Shown here piece by piece: positions 16,758 to 24,880 of a stretch of DNA of 64,000 bases (position 1 is its first letter; every line of letters starts with the position of its first letter). The stretch spans positions 26,121 to 90,120 of the forward strand of contig CALKNK010000020.1 in assembly GCA_938091165.1 (NCBI GenBank). Direction: 5' to 3'. A program made the translations under genes and the position numbers. The DNA comes from an uncultured Ilumatobacter sp. GTDB taxonomy: Bacteria > Actinomycetota > Acidimicrobiia > Acidimicrobiales > Ilumatobacteraceae. The notes under the pieces are model-generated. The model was given only the letters and a program-made list of their open reading frames with translations, was not told where the DNA came from and made no database searches.

Positions 16758-17450
16758 TCAGCTTGCAACCTCAGCGGCAATCCAGTCGTCCAGCACAGGG
16801 CTGGACTCAAAGCTCGTGATAATCGCATAGCGCGACTCGGCGCCCGGGTGCACAACGACATGCCAGAGGCGTTGCGTGTCGACGATGAAACGAGCGCCCT
16901 TGTGTAACGGGACGCGGACCTCGGTCGACGCATCAGGCAGACCGTCGGCATCGTTGTCCATCAGAATCATGTAGCTATCAGGGTTGTCCGTCAACTCGAC
17001 CCACGTGCGCACTACCCAACCCTCGTCATCAGGATTAAAGCGGTTGTTGTCATCGCGGTGCAGGCTTCGAATAGCCGACTCACGATCCTGCGGCTCCAGC
17101 TTGATGGCGCGCACCCGCCCGAAATTGGCGCCTACGCCATCGACGTAGTTTTTGATGCTCGGCGCCACATCAGCATTCGACGTCCACACTGCGTCCTTGT
17201 CGGTCTTGCCTTTGTCCCAAAATCCGCGGCAGTCGAGCTCTCCATCAGCGGTGGCGATCGGCGCGAAGTTCGTATCACCACCCGACTTCCAATCCATGTA
17301 CTCGAGTGCGAGATACTCTGACTCGGGAATATCGAAATCAGCATCTTTCAAGATGACGACACCAGTCTCGGCGAGCACGTCGAGACGCGAGTGCGAGGTC
17401 TCAAGCGGAATCTTCACGCTCCAGTGTTCAGAATTCGGCCAAAAGCTCAT
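16758..17450 (-). CDS. 2-oxoglutarate/Fe(II) oxygenase-like protein
   Basis: This 230-residue soluble protein resembles the jelly-roll oxygenases of the aspartyl hydroxylase / 2OG-Fe(II) group. A possible iron facial triad is visible: His131-x-Asp133 (LHRDD) and His197 (RLWHVVVHP), with Arg207 (ESRYAI) where such enzymes bind the 2-oxoglutarate carboxylate. Spacing between HxD and the distal His (64 residues) suits the fold. The substrate is unknown. It converges on recR with 150 bp between, a stretch in which I see no gene. The assignment is from motif pattern only. Confidence 0.55.
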   Translation of the reverse strand: MSFWPNSEHWSVKIPLETSHSRLDVLAETGVVILKDADFDIPESEYLALEYMDWKSGGDTNFAPIATADGELDCRGFWDKGKTDKDAVWTSNADVAPSIKNYVDGVGANFGRVRAIKLEPQDRESAIRSLHRDDNNRFNPDDEGWVVRTWVELTDNPDSYMILMDNDADGLPDASTEVRVPLHKGARFIVDTQRLWHVVVHPGAESRYAIITSFESSPVLDDWIAAEVAS

Positions 17451-17570
17451 CCCCGTAGCCTACGAAACTTTGGCTATCAGACGGGTGCAACCGGCCGGGA
17501 CCTTGGTTATGAATTCGCCAGATCCAGCTCCAGGCCACGCCAGAGGCATGGGCTGCAACAGTGTTTCGGC

Positions 17571-18263
17571 TTAGTCGTAGAAGATGCAGTTCGGATGGCG
17601 AACGAGCAGCGGCCGAGGATCTTGAGCAACGTTGCCTGGTCGGTACTCAAAGTGCAGGTGGTAGTTGCTATCGCTGTTCACGCCGGATGTGCCGGTGTTG
17701 CCAACCGTGCCGATCACACTGCCCTGCTGCACAACATCATCCACCGCAAGGTCCTCTGCATGCGAACCCATATGGAAATACTTGTAAGTGATGTCAGTCG
17801 TTTCGTCATACAAAGTCCAGCCGTGACCGGCCCCGTAGGTGAGTCCGCGATCCACGTACTTCTTCGTCAGGCGACCAGTAACAACGGCCAGCAGGTTCGC
17901 GTCGCGATTGCCAGCGATGTCGAGACCCTCGTGACGACGCGAGCAGTTGGTACCACGGCAATCACCGAAGTTGTCGCTAATCCAACAATCTCCGGGGCGT
18001 GCATCGATTGGGAACATAATCTGACCGTCAGGAACCGGTGGAAGTGTGGTGGTTGTTGTGGTCGGAGGAATCCGAACAGCAGGCTGAAGTTCACTGTTCT
18101 GGCCGGGGCCAGCACTTCCGTTAAAAACGCCGGGAACCAATGCGCTCGCCGCCTGGCCGGCAGCGACAAGCCCTGCGATCGCGCCAAACGAGCCCGTGAT
18201 CATCCGGCGTCGGGAGAGATGGTGCTGCCCTTCGCCGAGGGAAAGGTTTGGGGGATGGTCCAT
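17571..18263 (-). CDS. Tat-exported M23 family metallopeptidase
   Basis: This 230-residue protein has a twin-arginine signal (SRRRMITGSFGAIAGLVAAG, about 17-36), a Thr/Pro linker (PPTTTTTTLPP) and an M23/LytM domain. Metal-binding residues are present: His and Asp in RHEGLDI and the HLHFE motif near the end. M23 enzymes cut peptide cross-bridges in peptidoglycan, or act as scaffolds when residues are lost; here the set appears complete. Four extra cysteines (GDCWI, GDCRGTNC) may form disulfides outside the cell. It is paralogous to the neighbouring gene at 18438-19094, same strand, 174 bp away. Confidence 0.8.
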   Translation of the reverse strand: MDHPPNLSLGEGQHHLSRRRMITGSFGAIAGLVAAGQAASALVPGVFNGSAGPGQNSELQPAVRIPPTTTTTTLPPVPDGQIMFPIDARPGDCWISDNFGDCRGTNCSRRHEGLDIAGNRDANLLAVVTGRLTKKYVDRGLTYGAGHGWTLYDETTDITYKYFHMGSHAEDLAVDDVVQQGSVIGTVGNTGTSGVNSDSNYHLHFEYRPGNVAQDPRPLLVRHPNCIFYD

Positions 18264-18437
18264 TTAGGTTTCGTCAAGTCTCAGCAAGCGGACTGGCGAG
18301 TCCAGCCGACACAACGCCAATATCACTACATTGGCGCGCCTCGGAGTCGGCATTTCGACAGTATATGACGACTTCAGCAACCATTCCGTCACCTAACCGT
18401 AACTTTAGACGTCGAAGGTTGCGAGGAGCAGCACTAA

Positions 18438-19094
18438 TCAGATCACACATGCAGTCGCCGCACGGAGCGTGACTCCCGGCGGAAACCACAGCCGAGGCAC
18501 TGGGTCAATGACCGTTGCCTGGCTTGGCGTCAGGCTGTCCTGCCAAATCTCAAAATGAAGGTGGCTCCAGACTGTATTCCCAGTCCTCCCCATGGTGCCG
18601 ATGACCTGGCCTGCAGTCACCGGATCACCCTCTTTGAGCGACGACTCGTAGCTGTCGAGATGGTGGTAGCGGTAGTAGGTACCAACCCCGTCGTACAAAA
18701 TTCGTATGAGGCCACCTGAGCTAAGCGCCTCGTCTTTGTGCACCAAACCATCTACACAGGCCAAGAGCGGCCTTCCTCGGCCGCTCACTCTTTCGTTGCC
18801 AATGTCGACGCCATTGTGTCCGCAGGGACCATTCGCTGTACTTCGGCCACCGAAATTGTTCAGGCACACCAGCGTCCCATAAATCGGGTTGGTGTCGACC
18901 GGAAACGTCAATTTATCCGTCATGGCCAAACGTACAGCCGGTTCAGTCGCAGCGCCCGAATGGGTGATAGCACTGCCCAGCGCAGCAACTCGATCAGCGC
19001 TAGTCGACAGTTGACTCACCCCCGCCCAAGTGACCGCAACGCCAAGCGCAGAACCAATCAACTGGCGGCGGGTCGGAGTATCTTCAGGGGTCAT
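18438..19094 (-). CDS. Tat-exported M23 family metallopeptidase, paralogue
   Basis: I chose the ATG at 19094 (218 residues), which gives a compact Tat signal (TRRQLIGSALGVAVTWAGV). The M23 domain shows GHNGVDIGN (His and Asp), YHHLDSYESSLKEGD and SHLHFEIW, so the catalytic set is present. It lacks the Thr-rich linker of its neighbour but is otherwise alike. It is likely to cleave or remodel peptidoglycan outside the membrane. The chosen ATG overlaps the ATG of the divergent epimerase in the tetranucleotide CATG, leaving no separate leader for either gene; an in-frame ATG at 19154 is an alternative. Confidence 0.78.
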   Translation of the reverse strand: MTPEDTPTRRQLIGSALGVAVTWAGVSQLSTSADRVAALGSAITHSGAATEPAVRLAMTDKLTFPVDTNPIYGTLVCLNNFGGRSTANGPCGHNGVDIGNERVSGRGRPLLACVDGLVHKDEALSSGGLIRILYDGVGTYYRYHHLDSYESSLKEGDPVTAGQVIGTMGRTGNTVWSHLHFEIWQDSLTPSQATVIDPVPRLWFPPGVTLRAATACVI

Positions 19095-20094
19095 GGCAGG
19101 GCGGCGAGTCTTCGTGAGTGGCGTCGGCGGCGAACTTGGCACCTTGGTGGCCAAACTTCTCGAAGACGAGCCATGGGTGAGTTCGTTGTCTGGTATCGAC
19201 GCTGATCCTCCGCGCCGTCGTCTGCAGCGTACGACGTTTCACCGGATTTCTCCAGAGGACCACAACGACATTGTCGACACCGTCACCAAGTTCAACCCGC
19301 ACGTGCTGGTGCATGTCGGTGTCTGGGAACCCGACGCTCGGGCAGCCCCGCAGAGGGCTGCAGCGCTAACCGATCAAGCCGCTGTCTCGGTGCTCGGAGC
19401 AGCTGCAGAGTGCCGGGCGCTCGATAGCATCATCGTTCGTAGCGGTATTGAGATCTACGGCCGCGGGCCCGGATCGCTCACCCGCCCCGACGAAGACGCA
19501 CCCTTACGCCCCACGAGCGAATGGGGCCGAACCGTCGCAGACATCGAACGCACGGCAGCTAACGTGGCTGAACGCATTGGGGTCACCGTTGGTGCGGTGC
19601 GCCTTGCTTCGGTAATCGGACCGCACGTACCTTCACCACTTGGCCGATTGCTCCGCCAGCCTTTGGTGCCCTTCCATGCAACTTCCGACCCGCCCTTTGC
19701 CGTCATCGAGCACCGTGACGCGGCGCGCGCCATCGTCGCTGCTGCTCGCCACCAATTGTCGAGTCCGGTCAACGTTGTCGCCCCCGGCGCCATCACCTGC
19801 CTCCACGCCATCCGTCGGGGCCAACGCATTCCGCTGCCGCTGTTCGGACCGCAGTGGTGGTTTGCTCGCCAACTCTCACATATCACCGGCGCGCCCATCC
19901 CTGACCATGTCAGCGAAGCACTCACTCGTGGTCGGCTTGCCGACAACGGACGGATGCAACCTCTGCTCGGCATGACTCCTGACACGAGCACGACCGAAGT
20001 CATCGACCATCTGTATCGCTGGCCCAGAGTCATTCGCAAGCAGGCTCGCGTGCACGCAGCACAGCAAGTTATGCCCGACGAAGCGAGCGCATGA
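19093..20094 (+). CDS. NAD-dependent epimerase/dehydratase family protein (extended SDR)
   Basis: 333 residues from the ATG at 19093, giving MAGRRVFVSGVGGELG with the glycine-rich nucleotide motif SGVGGELG at residues 9-16. The usual SDR catalytic Tyr-x3-Lys is not evident: the equivalent region reads RSGIEIYGRGPGS, and later TSEWGRTVADIE where YxxxK would be expected. It may therefore be a non-catalytic or unusual SDR. Similar epimerase-like genes sit beside acyltransferase-like genes in other actinobacteria (for example the Rv0501/Rv0502 pair), as here. It overlaps the next gene by ATGA. Subcellular role and substrate are unknown. Confidence 0.75.
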   Translation: MAGRRVFVSGVGGELGTLVAKLLEDEPWVSSLSGIDADPPRRRLQRTTFHRISPEDHNDIVDTVTKFNPHVLVHVGVWEPDARAAPQRAAALTDQAAVSVLGAAAECRALDSIIVRSGIEIYGRGPGSLTRPDEDAPLRPTSEWGRTVADIERTAANVAERIGVTVGAVRLASVIGPHVPSPLGRLLRQPLVPFHATSDPPFAVIEHRDAARAIVAAARHQLSSPVNVVAPGAITCLHAIRRGQRIPLPLFGPQWWFARQLSHITGAPIPDHVSEALTRGRLADNGRMQPLLGMTPDTSTTEVIDHLYRWPRVIRKQARVHAAQQVMPDEASA

Positions 20095-20852
20095 TGCCTC
20101 TACCTGACTCCTCGTCAAACTCTTCACTCGGTCGCATCGTCAACTTTCCGACGAGCCGAGCTGCGGCGGTCACGTCCGAGAACGCAACAGTGTTTCCTCG
20201 CGTCACCGACGAGCCAGCGGGCCACGTCGACAACTGGGGTCGCGACGCCGGGTTATTCCGCAGGGTCACGATGTTGTCCGAGATCCGCTGGTCCGTGTCG
20301 ACAGGCGGCGACCAGCACCTTCCCACCCGCAAGGGCGCACTGATCGTCGTCAATGCCCGTCGTTTTGCGCTCGCTGCGGTCTACAGCGCGTTCGCTATCA
20401 GCCGAGCCGTCGACCGGCCGGTTCGGTTCGTTGGTCGACCGGACGGCGGTACTTTTGGTGCCTTGACTCAGCGGCTTGGTGGTCTGCTCGATCATCCCGA
20501 CGAGGTCGCTGGCGCACTTCGGGCGGGCGAGCTAGTCGTGTGTTCTGCGAGTGCTACTACTCGCCCCCGCGATGTCGGTGTCATCGACCACACCCTCGTC
20601 GGTGCGGCGATCCGCTCTAACGTAGAGGTGTTTCCCGCGGCCACCATGAGCTCGCCGTTTGGACGCCGAGCAAGGATCGAGATCGGAGAGGCCACCAGAC
20701 GGCGACAGCTCCGACGCGGCCCACTCGCCGAGGTCGATCTGGCCGACCATGTCGCCAACGACCTCACATTACTGCTCACCGAGATGGGCGAGATGACGAC
20801 CGCAACGCCACTCGACTGGCTGCCGCTCAGCGGAATCGGAGGGAACAGATGA
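20091..20852 (+). CDS. Degenerate lysophospholipid acyltransferase (PlsC-like) family protein
   Basis: This 253-residue protein follows the family course of PlsC-like acyltransferases: an approach helix (DAGLFRRVTMLSEIRW), a strand where GALIVVN would precede the catalytic histidine, and a later stretch (RAGELVVCSAS) where the family has GxxLxxFPEG. The NHxxxxD active-site motif is replaced by NARRFALA, so the catalytic His is missing, and the EG block is also absent. This suggests a pseudoenzyme that may bind acyl chains or a partner rather than transfer an acyl group. It overlaps both neighbours by 4 bp (ATGA), so it is translated in step with the epimerase and the hydrolase. Confidence 0.55.
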   Translation: MMPLPDSSSNSSLGRIVNFPTSRAAAVTSENATVFPRVTDEPAGHVDNWGRDAGLFRRVTMLSEIRWSVSTGGDQHLPTRKGALIVVNARRFALAAVYSAFAISRAVDRPVRFVGRPDGGTFGALTQRLGGLLDHPDEVAGALRAGELVVCSASATTRPRDVGVIDHTLVGAAIRSNVEVFPAATMSSPFGRRARIEIGEATRRRQLRRGPLAEVDLADHVANDLTLLLTEMGEMTTATPLDWLPLSGIGGNR

Positions 20853-21709
20853 CCTACGTTAGAGCATCCGACGGGACCCGCATTCACTACCGAGTCACCG
20901 GGCGTCCCGGCGCGCCCCCGATCTTGTTCATTCAGGGTCTGGGTGCCGACAAAAACGGGTGGAATCTTCAGCGAATCGCGTCGGCCCCTTCTTTCCAGGC
21001 CATTGCTCTCGACAATCGGGGCGCTGGCCGCAGCGACAAGCCACACGGCGAGTACTCGCTCGAACAGATGGCTCACGATGCCGTCAGTGTTCTCGATCAT
21101 GCTGGCGTCGAGACTGCGCACGTCGTTGGTGCATCAATGGGCGGGGTAATCAGCCAGATCCTCGCCGTAAAATATCCGAGAAGGCTCCGATCGCTCACAC
21201 TTGCCTGCACTGCTGGCCAGAACCATCCATGGCGCGAGGAGCTGCTGGCAAGCTGGCGTGATGCAGCTCTGGAACGTGGGATCGGCTCAATGGGTCGAGA
21301 TGCCGCTCGCTGGGTCATCGGCCCGCGCTCTTTCCGCCGGCTCTTGCCAGCAATGGGCTGGCTTGGACCACTTGCGCTTGGGCGACCGTCGCACGCTTTC
21401 GCTGCACAGGTCGACGCAATCATGAATGCCGATACGTCGTATGCAGATGAACTCGAAAACGTGACTGTGCCAACACTGGTTGTCGTGGGCAATCAGGACC
21501 TTCTGACGCCGCGAGGCGACAGCGAGGAGCTCGCCGATCGAATCCCTACAGCGGAACTTGCCGTGATCAGCGGCGCTGCTCATGGACTCATGATTGAGCA
21601 CGCTCGATCGTTCAACCGCGTCCTCTTCGACTTTCTCCGCCGCGCCGAAGACGCTCATCGCGAGCGCACCGCTGGAGTAGCCCCCGAGACCACTGCTGCG
21701 GCAAGCTGA
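20849..21709 (+). CDS. Alpha/beta hydrolase
   Basis: This 286-residue alpha/beta hydrolase fold protein has the nucleophile elbow GASMGG (Ser at about 98), oxyanion-side LFIQGLGADKNGW, a likely acid in VVGNQDLLTP and the catalytic His in SGAAHGLMIE. All three triad positions are therefore filled. Family members hydrolyse esters, lactones or related bonds; a lipase- or esterase-like role near an acyltransferase-like gene is plausible, but the substrate is unknown. No signal peptide is seen. It starts within the stop of the preceding gene (ATGA) and ends 5 bp before the next. Confidence 0.85.
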   Translation: MTYVRASDGTRIHYRVTGRPGAPPILFIQGLGADKNGWNLQRIASAPSFQAIALDNRGAGRSDKPHGEYSLEQMAHDAVSVLDHAGVETAHVVGASMGGVISQILAVKYPRRLRSLTLACTAGQNHPWREELLASWRDAALERGIGSMGRDAARWVIGPRSFRRLLPAMGWLGPLALGRPSHAFAAQVDAIMNADTSYADELENVTVPTLVVVGNQDLLTPRGDSEELADRIPTAELAVISGAAHGLMIEHARSFNRVLFDFLRRAEDAHRERTAGVAPETTAAAS

Positions 21710-21714
21710 AGCCC

Positions 21715-22665
21715 GTGCGCGTCGTCATCATCGGAGCCGGCCTTGCGGGGTTGACTGCAGCGCGCGCTCTTGATGCAGCGGGCGCTGACGTGCTGGTTCT
21801 CGATAAGGGACGCTCACCCGGCGGGCGTCTTGCCACACGCCGAGTCGGCGGCGCGACACTCGACCACGGTGCTCAGTTCTTCACCGTACAGTCACCTGCG
21901 TTCGCCAAGACGGTTGATGATTGGCTCGAACGTGGGCTCGTGCACACATGGAACCACGGCTTCGACGACGGCGCCGACACCGACGCCCATCCGCGATACG
22001 TCGCCACCGGCGGAATGAGTTCACTCGCTAAAGATCTGGCAGTTGGCCTTGATCTCCGCTGCTCCACCATGGCTTTCGCTGTGCGACGCGACGCTGACAG
22101 TGGCGACGTGTCCGTCGCAATTGACGACGGCACCTCGTTCGAGGCCGACGCCGTGATTGTCACTGCGCCGCTCCCCCAAGCGTTCGCCCTGATGATCGAC
22201 GGTTGCATCGAGCTCGACGAGAGCCTGTTCCGCACTGACTACGACCGCACCATCGGCTTACTTGTCCGGCTTGACCAGGCTCCTGCCCTCCCTCCGGCGG
22301 GGGGAGTTCAAAATGCTGATGACGTGTTCAGTTTCATCGGTGATAACGCTTCCAAGGGCGTCAGCTCTGAGCCTGCCGTCACCTTTCATGCCAACCCGGC
22401 TTGGAGCGAGGCGCACTGGGATGACAGTAATGAAGAGCTCATTGAGCAACTCGCCGCCGCAGCGCAGCCATGGGTCGGTGACGCGACCATCGTCGAGCAT
22501 TCCTTGAAGAAATGGCGCCTTGCCACCCCGCGATCGATCTGGCCGGATCCGTGCTGGACCACAGCGGGAGGCAAAGTGATCATGGCCGGCGACGCGTTCG
22601 CCGGCCCCAAGGTTGAAGGCGCCCATAACTCAGGGCTCGCCGCAGCGCACACACTGCTTGCCTGA
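21715..22665 (+). CDS. Renalase-like FAD/NAD(P)-dependent oxidoreductase
   Basis: Starts with GTG; 316 residues. The FAD-binding front reads VVIIGAGLAGLTAARAL, followed by DKGRSPGGRLATRR and LDHGAQFFTV, a pattern shared by renalase-type amine-oxidase-fold proteins. The C-terminal FAD contact AGDAFAGPKVEGAHNSGL is present. Bacterial renalases oxidise the off-pathway 2-/6-dihydro isomers of NAD(P)H back to NAD(P)+, a repair role; that could apply here but is inferred. It is the last gene of the plus-strand cluster starting at 19093 and converges on the next gene with a 3-bp gap. Confidence 0.82.
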   Translation: MRVVIIGAGLAGLTAARALDAAGADVLVLDKGRSPGGRLATRRVGGATLDHGAQFFTVQSPAFAKTVDDWLERGLVHTWNHGFDDGADTDAHPRYVATGGMSSLAKDLAVGLDLRCSTMAFAVRRDADSGDVSVAIDDGTSFEADAVIVTAPLPQAFALMIDGCIELDESLFRTDYDRTIGLLVRLDQAPALPPAGGVQNADDVFSFIGDNASKGVSSEPAVTFHANPAWSEAHWDDSNEELIEQLAAAAQPWVGDATIVEHSLKKWRLATPRSIWPDPCWTTAGGKVIMAGDAFAGPKVEGAHNSGLAAAHTLLA

Positions 22666-22668
22666 CGG

Positions 22669-23436
22669 TCAATCGACGGCAGGGTTTCTAGTGCCGGAGA
22701 CCGGCAATTCTGCGAGCGTGGTCGGCACTTCGAAGACGCCATCGTTCTCGTCAATTTCGTTACCCGGAATCGGTTCACCATCTGTAACCGGCGCATCAAT
22801 CAGCGGCTGAGTTGTCGTAGTGGCCACAGCGCCACTCTCGCCGGCGCAGAGAACACGGTTCACCTGTTGTGTCGCCACGTCAACCACCGTCGTGCTGCCC
22901 GGTCCGAAGCGGCGGAGGAAGTCACTGAAGCTGACGATGTCCTCACCTTCACATCTTCGTTCGATAACCGGCGCGTACTTGACTTGCCAGCCATTCGCAA
23001 ACAATGCATAACCGTCTTCGAGATCGACGATCGGACCGAGTTCCACGGTGCTCCGCTCATCCCTGGGCTTTACAGAAAACCAAACAACGGCGTCACCAAA
23101 CAAGTCGACAAACACCACGCAGCTGCTGATTGATGACAATCGGCAATCAACCTCACCCAGTGTGCCCGGGGCAACACGCATAATTTTTCGATTCTGAAGG
23201 GTGAAGTCAACGAACCCGCTGGTCAGGCCACCCTCGCCGATCTCAAAGTCGTCCGAGGTCTCGGCTCGGAAGACTTCGGCGATTAGGTCGACGCGACGGT
23301 CAGGGAACTCAGGTTCGAGCACTGCGGCGAGTTGGTCATCGTCGACGATGGCTGCGTTCAGGATTAACGCGAGCCCTACCAGCGTCGCTCCCGCTGCCAG
23401 GAATCGCCAAGTGAACAGCTGCCTCACCGCTGCCAA
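22669..23436 (-). CDS. Membrane-anchored or secreted protein of unknown function
   Basis: 255 residues. An N-terminal hydrophobic segment (FLAAGATLVGLALILNAAI, about 12-30) is a signal or anchor. The exported part looks mainly beta, with two Cys pairs (EVDCRLSSISSC; RRCEGEDIV with RVLCAGE) that could form disulfides. The last 50 residues are Thr/Pro/acidic and probably disordered. I recognise no family. It lies downstream of hemL on the same strand (35 bp) and might be read through from the heme genes. Confidence 0.65.
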   Translation of the reverse strand: MAAVRQLFTWRFLAAGATLVGLALILNAAIVDDDQLAAVLEPEFPDRRVDLIAEVFRAETSDDFEIGEGGLTSGFVDFTLQNRKIMRVAPGTLGEVDCRLSSISSCVVFVDLFGDAVVWFSVKPRDERSTVELGPIVDLEDGYALFANGWQVKYAPVIERRCEGEDIVSFSDFLRRFGPGSTTVVDVATQQVNRVLCAGESGAVATTTTQPLIDAPVTDGEPIPGNEIDENDGVFEVPTTLAELPVSGTRNPAVD

Positions 23437-23471
23437 GGTAGCGGCGGGCGCAATAGCGGTGGCGTCACCCT

Positions 23472-24869
23472 TTAACCAGTGAGCGCAGCTACTGCATTCC
23501 GCGCAGCCGCCGCGGTTTTTACAACGATCGCATCAACCACATCGTCGGTGTGACCCACACCAACAAAGATCGCTTCGTATGCCCCGGGCGCCATCGCGAC
23601 ACCTTCAGCGAGCATTGCTTGGAAAAATGCTGCATATGCCGCTTCGTCGGTGCGCTTCGCGTCGTCAAAGTTCTGGATCGAGCTTGCGGCTGATCCGCAG
23701 ACAGCGCCCATCAACGTGCCGACCACCGGGAACGACGCAACGAAACCTTCCGATGCACAGGCATCGCGCATGCCTGCTGCAAGGTGACGGGCACGCGCCA
23801 TCAACTCTATGTAGACGTCATCGTTGAGCTGCCCGAGCGCAGCCAGCCCTGCTGCTGTGGCGAGTGGATTCCCCGACAAGGTTCCGGCGTGAAAAACCGG
23901 ACCGAGCGGCGACAGATGCTCCATGACGTCGGCGCGACCACCAATCGATCCGATGGGCAGTCCACCGCCGATCACTTTGCCGAAGCATGTGATGTCGGGG
24001 CGTACGTCGAACTTTGCCTGCGCACCGCCTAAGCCCAGCCGAAAACCAGTAATCACCTCGTCGAAAATCAACAGTGCACCCACGCGATCGCACTCAGCGC
24101 GCAGGCCATTCAAAAAGCCCGGGACCGGCGCAACAACACCCATGTTGGCCGCGACCGGCTCAACGATGACTGCGGCGACTTGGTCGTCGAGTTCAGGCAC
24201 GATGTTGTAGGGCACAACCATCGTCTCAGCGACGGCACCGTTCGGAACCCCTGCAGTGCCGGGGAGCCCAAGCGTCGCCACACCACTGCCACCAGCCACG
24301 AGGAGCGCATCGGTCGCCCCGTGAAAGTTGCCGGCAAAAGTAACAATTCGGTCACGACCGGTGACACCTCGCGCCAAGCGCACGGCGGTGCTTGTGGCCT
24401 CGGTACCCGAGTTCATCAAACGAACCCGTTCGCAGCTCGGCACACGCTCACTGATCGCCTCGGCGAGCTTCATCTCGCGTGGCGTCGGCGCGCCGTAGGA
24501 CGTCCCGTCGCCGACGGCCGCAGTCACTGCTTGAGTGATGGCGGGGTGCGCATGCCCAAGGATTACAGCGCCGTAACTTTGGACCAGATCAAGATAGGTA
24601 GTTCCTTCAACGTCAGTGATTGTCGCACCATTGGCACGTGCGACCACGTACGGCTCTCCGCCGACTGCCTTGAATGCACGGATCGACGAGTTCACGCCAC
24701 CAGGGATCACTCGCTTCGAGCGGTCGAACATCTCGGCGTTGGATACGGCACCGGCGCCGACGCAGACCGTCGGACTGCATGTCGCCGCCGCGCATCGCGC
24801 AGTGTCGCAAGGTGGGATGAGAGTGTCGACCATATTGCTCCTATTGGGCGGTCGCTCGGTGCGATGCAC
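23472..24869 (-). CDS. hemL: Glutamate-1-semialdehyde 2,1-aminomutase
   Basis: This PLP enzyme converts glutamate-1-semialdehyde to 5-aminolevulinate, the second step of the C5 heme pathway begun by HemA. Recognisable blocks are RVIPGGVNSSIRAF at the start of the conserved part, NSGTEATSTAVRLARG, LLIFDEVITGFR (PLP-contacting Asp) and CFGKVIGGGLPIG (the PLP lysine). The ATG at 24869 lies 12 bp after the hemB stop; 24833 and 24731 are other ATG options. The 46 residues before the usual start are Cys-rich and unlike the family, so 24731 (MFDRSKRVIPGG) may be the true start, giving about 419 residues. Confidence 0.93.
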   Translation of the reverse strand: MHRTERPPNRSNMVDTLIPPCDTARCAAATCSPTVCVGAGAVSNAEMFDRSKRVIPGGVNSSIRAFKAVGGEPYVVARANGATITDVEGTTYLDLVQSYGAVILGHAHPAITQAVTAAVGDGTSYGAPTPREMKLAEAISERVPSCERVRLMNSGTEATSTAVRLARGVTGRDRIVTFAGNFHGATDALLVAGGSGVATLGLPGTAGVPNGAVAETMVVPYNIVPELDDQVAAVIVEPVAANMGVVAPVPGFLNGLRAECDRVGALLIFDEVITGFRLGLGGAQAKFDVRPDITCFGKVIGGGLPIGSIGGRADVMEHLSPLGPVFHAGTLSGNPLATAAGLAALGQLNDDVYIELMARARHLAAGMRDACASEGFVASFPVVGTLMGAVCGSAASSIQNFDDAKRTDEAAYAAFFQAMLAEGVAMAPGAYEAIFVGVGHTDDVVDAIVVKTAAAARNAVAALTG

Positions 24870-24880
24870 TAACCGAGCGT

